64,000 bases of DNA from Blasia pusilla (Eukaryota > Marchantiophyta > Marchantiopsida > Blasiales): NCBI GenBank assembly GCA_050084515.1, contig CM114271.1, positions 54,374,001 to 54,438,000 of the forward strand, written 5' to 3'. Of this stretch, positions 58,036 to 64,000 are shown in pieces. Below the pieces are notes generated by a model, which saw nothing but the letters and a program-made list of their open reading frames with translations, did no database searches and was not told the origin of the DNA. Position numbers and translations under genes: made by a program. How positions within the stretch are numbered: the first letter of the stretch is position 1; each line of letters opens with the position of its first letter.

Positions 58036-59113
58036 CCGCGCGAAAGTCCAGCCCATGAAGCAAAAGCTAAAGAGCTTCATCGAAATGGAAGCGGATTTCG
58101 CTTCGCTGCTTCTGAGCTTTTGCTGCTTCTGAGCTTTCGCGCGATTGCGGTGGCGAGAAGAGCACCGAAATCGTGGGCCACAGGAGAGGAGGAGTTTGAG
58201 ATTGGGGGCCGGAAGAGGCTCAGGAGTTTCGGGAGCTGGAGAAGCGGGGGAGCCGATGCAGATGAGGGCTCCGCTGGTGAAATTGAGAGCTTCTGGTGGT
58301 GATTGGGTGGGTTGGTGGGAATGGCGGTGGCTTGTGGAGCTTGTGGAGCGGAGGAGGGCGGAGGAGGGCTGGAGAGGGAGTGTTTGTGAGTGAGTTTCTT
58401 GTCATGCATTCGGTGGGTTGATGAAAATTGCGATCGCTGCGGACTCGGAGATGGGGAGGAGGATTGACGCGAGGGCTGTGGTGGTGGTGGTGCGTTTGGG
58501 CTATGGAGCTCAGCTCCGTTTGGGCGGTTTGCCTTTGCGGGCGACGTAGCTCGGATCGGCGCTGTGGGGCTGTGAGGTGCTTTCACTGGAGGATCGCCTG
58601 CTTGCTTGCTTGGGGGGGGGAGGGCAGCCATGGCTGTAGCTGGCAGGACTCGTCGGAGTTTTGATTGAAGCAGCTGGAGGATTCGATTCAATTGCTCACT
58701 GGTTATGGTGGTGCTTCTAAAATCTGGTACTCGTACCACCCACAAATAGATGCATGTGGGGTACATGCAGTTGCAGAGCTTGGGGGAAGGACTGTAGTGT
58801 AGTGTAGTGTAATGTAGTGGAGGGGAGGGGAAGAATCGGAAGGGAGCATGGGAGGCTGGATGTGGGTGCAATTGGATTGCAAACATTGAGGGGAGGCAGG
58901 GATGTGGATGGGGTCGACAGAAGTGGTGGGCTTTGGAATGCATGAATAATTGACTGACTGGCTGGCTGGCTATGGTGCTGCATCTGGAAGTCATTGCTTC
59001 TGGTATCCAGAGTGCGATCCATGAGCATGCATAGATGCTGTGGGCTCGATTTCTGCTTTTGCTGTCCCGCTTCTTCGTGAATGGTGGGTTTTGTAGCTAG
59101 AGAGTTCGGTTAG
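58036..59113 (+). promoter_or_regulatory. Proximal 5' region of the 59.1-kb membrane-protein gene
   Basis: Likely promoter and 5' UTR. A repeated GCTGCTTCTGAGCTTT motif lies at 58100-58140 and short TAGTG repeats at 58795-58820. The long minus-strand frame is low in complexity and unsupported. Confidence 0.4.
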
Positions 59114-59617
59114 ATGGGGAAGTGGAGGAAGAATTTTGAGGAAGAAGAGGGAGGACGCTTCCATTTTTCTGAAGTGCCCCTGAGGATCGCCGTGTGCAAG
59201 TGTTCATGGATGGCTTGGTCAGCTGCCCTCTATGGAGGCTGTCTGTTCTGGGGCACTGTCCTCCTGTTTCAGATCACCCCACCCTGGGTATGGAGGGATA
59301 ATAAGAGCTTGGGGACAAGCACAACTGATTGGATCATGTGGCACAAGTCCGCTCTTTTAGGTGTACAAGTTGGGTTTCTGGCTATGGTTGCACTGGTGAC
59401 ATTTCTAGTGCCGACGTTGATCATGACCTGGATCACAGCTCTGGTGTTCGAATATGTTTTTGGTAGAGGATGTTTTGGCAGGCCTCAAAGGCTCATTGAG
59501 GATGGAAGTATGATTGCTAAGGATATATCTTTGATGGCAATCAAGAGTGCTTTCAAGGAAGCGTATGTGGTGGCTGTCATAGTTGCGATTATATGCTTTT
59601 TGACATATGGTTCATGA
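59114..59617 (+). CDS. Small plant membrane protein of unknown function, 167 aa
   Basis: An intact single-exon frame. The N-terminus is charged (MGKWRKNFEEEEGG). Predicted membrane segments are at about 31-54 (SWMAWSAALYGGCLFWGTVL), 80-118 (two segments or one long one, through MTWITALVFEYVFG) and 148-165. A basic/acidic loop lies at 119-147. I do not recognise a named family. The protein is clearly paralogous to the partial gene at the right edge: MTWITALVFEYVFGRG against VTWTTALVLDYILGMW, and both have the same spacing of hydrophobic segments. The two genes converge. Confidence 0.75.
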   Translation: MGKWRKNFEEEEGGRFHFSEVPLRIAVCKCSWMAWSAALYGGCLFWGTVLLFQITPPWVWRDNKSLGTSTTDWIMWHKSALLGVQVGFLAMVALVTFLVPTLIMTWITALVFEYVFGRGCFGRPQRLIEDGSMIAKDISLMAIKSAFKEAYVVAVIVAIICFLTYGS

Positions 59618-60141
59618 AAGATCCAGACATCGTGAAGCCTGCTCATTGAAGATAGCCTTGACTTTGTACTCTTGCCTGCTCCTGCACTCATCCCCACTCA
59701 GGGTAAGTGAATGCTCCACCACTCCAGCAGGTGTTCAGTTGCGTTGAGGAGGTCGAATTGTGATCGTCCCTTTTCTTCACGCACATCCCTCACCAGGTAC
59801 AAATGAAGCGCGATTCCTGATCCAAATCCTCAGTTGGGTAATCCATGATCGGCCATTGTGAGGGTACACAAAAAGGTGGAGACCAAAGTGGCACACCTTG
59901 AGGGCTTGAGAAAGTCGGATCGATGGTGCTTGCCTCACATCGACTTTTCAATGCCAGTCATCTCAATTTCAATGCTTGTGTGAGCGAATACCAGCAGAGA
60001 GCACCAAGGGTTTACGGCACCAAGACTCTACATGCAGAATTGTAGAGTTTTCCGTGGCTAGGGATCATGGGCTTTTCATTGAAGATTCCCACATGTCTAG
60101 AGCCGAGATATTTGATACTGTAGCTCAGCTTCCCCATTGGA

Positions 60142-60147
60142 AATAAA
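60142..60147 (+). terminator. Possible poly(A) signal of the 59.1-kb gene
   Basis: AATAAA about 525 nt after the stop codon. Confidence 0.3.
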
Positions 60148-61066
60148 AGAGTTTCTCTTCCATTTTGGGTGTTCTTGTCACTTGGTCCCCCTTTGGTTCC
60201 GATGTGTTCCTTTTCAAGGGAACAGGATTACCATGGAAAGAGTGAGTGGGTATGTGTATCTCTAATAATCTGGCAGCACTTGGAGGATAAACTCTGTTTC
60301 AAGCACCAGACGAAATCTCTCAAAGATCTTCATTGCAGAATTTTGACTTTTTTTCCATCAGGAGAATATGTGAAGGTCTGTACAAGTACATAAGAGAGAT
60401 TGGTGTCCGACTTGGAAGACAACAAAAGAGGTTAGTTTGGATGCTGTGTGTCATGTCATGGTAAACTCAAGAGGCTGAATTCTGAAGAGGTTTTGAGAGA
60501 TGAACATGCACCCTAGTGTATATAGGGACCGTGATTTCAAAGGTTGCATGGGAGTGGTACTGAGCTGTGTAAACCATTCCCGTAAGGTGCATCCTGAGGC
60601 ATGGCCACCCTCATTGGGAATGCCTTGTTTTCTTCACCTCTTTCTGTTAGGCTAGTAAAATCCCGATAGCTCTCATGGAAGGAATCTAAAGTTGCCTTCA
60701 GTGAGTGCATGTATAAATTCTTCTTCAAAAGCTACACCGAAATTAAACTAGCTTATTTTTATGCTAGTCTTTCGGAAGTGCTTGTGGTTTTTGATTGTAA
60801 TATCCAATCTTCTTTCCTGTCAGTATCGTTCGTTGAACTCATTGTTGTATGTGTAGTTTAAAGGAAACTCACACATCTCCCTCCACAGAGTAGGTTCATG
60901 ATAGTTGGAATGTCTGTAATTATCTGGACTCAGCAGACTGTCTGGAGCAGCTGTGGATTTGGAAGCAACATTTAGCTGTCAATACTTTGCTTGATGCCCA
61001 ACAGGATAAGACTAACGTTGGGAGCATGCGAGCTCAGAGTAATCTCGGGAGCATGAGCCATGAATT

Positions 61067-61760
61067 CAGATGTTCAACATTGTGATCAAAGAGGACGTTT
61101 ACGACGCAGTGCTCATTTGCATTCCGTGCGAACAGGAGTTGAAGTTGCTGAACTACAACAGTTGTGGATATTTTCATGTTGAGATACTAAGCTTCCTGCA
61201 CAACATGATGTGATCAGATCAGACCGAATTGAACTCTGAGCTTGTGGAAACATTTGGGTTGATGATCAACCTCTGTACCTTGGTCTATCTGAGGCACTCG
61301 CATTTCCAGCATTGGGATTATAATAGAGGATGCTGTGATCCTTTGAATGCGTTCTGTTGGAACAATCGTGGGAGATGCAGTTGCAGTACAACCACAAGAG
61401 TTGGGATACGTATTTACCTATCCAGATACCCAGCTTTCTGCACAACATGGTCAGACTAACAATTCGACTCCGAGCTTGTGGAAACACGAGGGTAGATCAT
61501 AAACCTCTGGGATGTGATTTGCGAGACATTCAGATATCCAACATTGTAGACGATTCTGCTGGATGGTGCGCTCCTTAGCATTCTGTGGGAACAATTACAG
61601 GATATGCAGTAGCAGAACCGCCACATTAGTGCGAATATACATTCTCCCACCGAGATACTCTACTTGCTGCACAGCATGGTCAGACATGACTGGAGGAAAC
61701 ATGTATCTATCAGCTTGTGGAAATCGTAGGGTAGGTAGTGAACTACATTCATGCTAACGT
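61067..61760. repeat. Three diverged tandem units of about 230 bp
   Basis: Unit starts near 61067, 61298 and 61528 (TCCAACATTG- or CCAGCATTGG-like). Each unit also has a GGAACAAT or GCGAACAGG block, a CTTTCTGCACAACATG- or TTGCTGCACAGCATG-like block and an AGCTTGTGGAAA block. Confidence 0.7.
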
Positions 61761-63551
61761 TCCGTTAGTGTGGATTTATGCTTCTGAAATTCTCACTGAC
61801 AAATTCTTGAAATCAACCAGCTGACTTTTTAACGAATGTTAGTACTATGCACCCATCAAATCAAAATCCATTTGACAACTTTAGGAAGCGTAATTCCAAA
61901 CACATAACAGACCAAATGCCAAGTAACTTTCATTCAGTCCCCATCCAATTATCTAAATAGCCCTGTTCGGCTTCTACAACCAACAGGATCAGATGAATAG
62001 AGCAAAAAGAGCCTACATCCAAAGCGGAGATCCAACGGATAACGGACCAATCTTCGTGCGCTTATGTTCATCCAGTTCGTAGAAGAGGCTATGTCCAAAT
62101 TGTGTACCACTCCTCAGTCTGGCAATGAGGGCACCTCTACAATTAGAAGTCTCAAACTCTCGACCAAAGGTCCCTTTATCTAAAGTTGATGTACTTGTTC
62201 AAATATCTCAGATTGTCCACCTGAAGCGGAAATTTCTCCCCTCCCTCCCCTAAACTTCCCACATGCCTAGAGCCAATTTCTTATCTAATTCGACCTGCCA
62301 TCAGACACAGACTTTTCCTTTCCATTTTGGTTCTTTTTGTGACCTATTCCTCTTCTGTCTTCGAGTCATCACTTGACACACCACAGAGGGGAGGCTATAT
62401 AGAGATCTTACTTCCCCAACCCAAGAAACTGAAATCCTTTGCAATCCCCCCACTCCTTCTCTTCCTCTTCCGGTGCTTATTTCCCCACCTTAACAAACTG
62501 AAATCCTCTGCAAGTGCTCACTCCTACACTCGTTCTTCAGTGAAAGTACGACTCAAATGACGCGCAACTTTCCAAGTGGAGATTGGGCCGGACTAACTCG
62601 TCAAAGTTGATGAAGTTGGCTCCTCCTTCTCCCTCTTTCTTATCTTTCACTCATCCCAATCGCTTTTCAAAGTCAGGATATATATTCAGCAAGAGCAGAA
62701 GTAGTCGAATGGGAGAGCTATGGCAAAAAAGGAAAAGATATAATTGAAGCTTCTTGACACATCCCGAGATCGATAGAGTTAGCTTGAGTTGAATGAGTGC
62801 TTCCCTTGGATCGAACAAGAGCAGAAGTAGTCCGTTGACAGAGCTATGGCACAGAACTGGAGATTCAGAGACTCTGCTTCAGTTGATCATTGATCCATCT
62901 TAAGATCAATCCATTTGCAATTTACTCAAGCTCGAGTTAATCTTTGACCCTTTTAGTATTCACTTCGTCGATGAAGATGCTTATGAAGTTTATCATTCCT
63001 GCACACCTCTTGAGATCCATAAGTGCACTAGCTTGAGTTGATCATTGATCGTTCTAGTAGAAGCTGGGATTTAATTGATTGATGATGATGATGAAGAAGT
63101 TGAAGCTTGAGTTGATCATTCCTGCACACGTCTTGTGATCGATAATTCCTCTCAGATTAGATTGATCATCGACCCTCGTAGTACACACTGGTATTCAATT
63201 CATCGATGATGAAGCTTCAGCTGATCATTCCTGCACATATCTTAAGATGGATAGTTTCACCCAGAGAGTTGATGGATGCATCTGTTGCATCTTACTATCC
63301 ATAAAGTCCACTCGCGCCTCTTATTGTGGATGAAGTAGACTCTGCCTGATTTTATCAGGGATGCATCTCAAGATCGATGCAGTTGACCTCTCTGGAGTTG
63401 GTCCATGCCTCTTCTTGTCGATGAAGTTCTCAACCTGAGCTGATCATGGATGCAACCATTCATCTACCTATCTTAAGATGCATACAGTTGACCGCTCTGG
63501 AGGTGATCGATGCATCCATCTTGTTGAAGATTTTGTTGTTATGGATGGTTC

Positions 63552-64000
63552 TCACGGTTGCAGCATCCGGTCCCTCAAGACTACCAAAATCGCAAAGCAC
63601 ACTGCTAGAGTGGCAGCGGCCACAACTTTGCCCTCGGCAACCACAGTGGTCAAAGTACGCCAGGACAACTCTCTCGCAAGTTTCTTGCCATCCTTGACAA
63701 TCTTACCACCACCCACCGCCCACATGCCTAAAATGTAGTCCAAGACAAGGGCAGTGGTCCAAGTGACGATCATTCGAGGAATGAGGACGATGATCATCAC
63801 TGCCATCACCAACAATCCGATTTCGATGCCTAGCACGAGAGAAGCTCTAACAACCGTCCAGGAAGTGGCTCCCTTGCTCAGCATGCAATTTTCCCAGATG
63901 AAGATGAATCGAACGAACAGTGCTATGAGGAATAAGCAGGCAACCCAAGAGGACGCAGGCCCAGGAAGTGGCAGTGTCCAAGGAATCACAGCTTCTGCTA
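63552..64000 (-). CDS. Small plant membrane protein, paralogue of the 59.1-kb gene (5' end outside window)
   Basis: The frame is open from the window edge to the stop at 63554-63552, giving at least 148 residues; the true start lies beyond 64000. Membrane segments: SWVACLFLIALFVRFIFIW, then GIEIGLLVMAVMIIVLIPRM with VTWTTALVLDYILG, and a last VAAATLAVCFAILVVL. It aligns with the 167-aa protein over the last 95 residues. The loop GGGKIVKDGKKLARELSWRT matches PQRLIEDGSMIAKDISLMAI. Function unknown. Confidence 0.72.
   Translation of the reverse strand, partial: AEAVIPWTLPLPGPASSWVACLFLIALFVRFIFIWENCMLSKGATSWTVVRASLVLGIEIGLLVMAVMIIVLIPRMIVTWTTALVLDYILGMWAVGGGKIVKDGKKLARELSWRTLTTVVAEGKVVAAATLAVCFAILVVLRDRMLQP

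Larger units (their letters stand above)
59618..63551. other. Region between the two convergent membrane-protein genes, rich in diverged repeats
   Basis: No gene supported. A segment at about 60087-60200 recurs at about 62256-62370, sharing TCCCACATG, CTAGAGCC and TTCCATTTTGG blocks; the first copy lies in the 3' region of the 59.1-kb gene. Three units of about 230 bp occupy 61067-61760. From about 62690 to 63540 short units with AGTTGATCATTCCTGCACA and GATCGAT-like parts recur many times. Confidence 0.55.

Noticed and set aside
58077-58994. 305-codon minus-strand open frame
   Set aside because: Low-complexity Pro/Ser/His sequence antisense to the promoter region of the 59.1-kb gene; no motif.

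Overview
This window looks like nuclear DNA of a land plant. A bryophyte or lycophyte is more likely than a seed plant, but the sequence alone does not settle it. The evidence is three recognisable plant genes with GT-AG introns: a HAK/KUP potassium transporter, an F-box protein and a DRT111/SPF45-type splicing factor. Around them lie old, nested transposable elements. No prokaryotic features are visible.

Layout. 1-2.7 kb: gag and protease of a Ty3/gypsy element on the minus strand. Its polyprotein runs off the left edge just before the point where the related copy carries a DNA methyltransferase. 4.7-6.4 kb: Ty1/copia RT-RNase H remnant with its 3' LTR. 7.3-7.6 kb: strongly decayed fragment of the same methyltransferase. 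8.5-9.9 kb: GC-rich, hairpin-studded block, possibly organelle-derived. 11.2-21.2 kb: HAK/KUP gene, nine exons, 829 codons. 23.8-25.2 kb: single-exon F-box gene on the minus strand. 27.6-30.2 kb: two-exon DRT111/SPF45 gene on the minus strand with a tandemly duplicated 5' splice site. 32.4-33.0 kb: unknown ORF with one internal stop. 34.2-42.6 kb: Ty3/gypsy copy in the order LTR-gag-protease-DNA cytosine methyltransferase-RT-RNase H, minus strand, with a second LTR inserted in the methyltransferase. 42.6-48.4 kb: degenerate Helitron Rep/helicase gene with introns. 49.1-55.4 kb: chromodomain-type gypsy remnant broken by a solo LTR and by a 2,280-bp element with 14-bp terminal inverted repeats and an 8-bp target duplication. 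55.8-56.6 kb: fragment of a second Helitron. 57.6-58.0 kb: cluster of ACGT (G-box/ABRE-like) motifs. 59.1-59.6 kb and 63.55 kb to the right edge: two convergent, paralogous small membrane-protein genes, the second cut by the window end.

The most interesting item is the retrotransposon family that carries its own C5-cytosine methyltransferase between protease and reverse transcriptase. Methyltransferase sequence is visible at two places, and a third copy is cut just before it. The copies differ in state: one has most motifs but is broken by stops, a frameshift and an LTR insertion, and one is an AT-shifted relic. From memory, methyltransferase-bearing retrotransposons have been reported in dinoflagellates and the charophyte Klebsormidium; whether a land-plant lineage of this kind is described could not be checked here.
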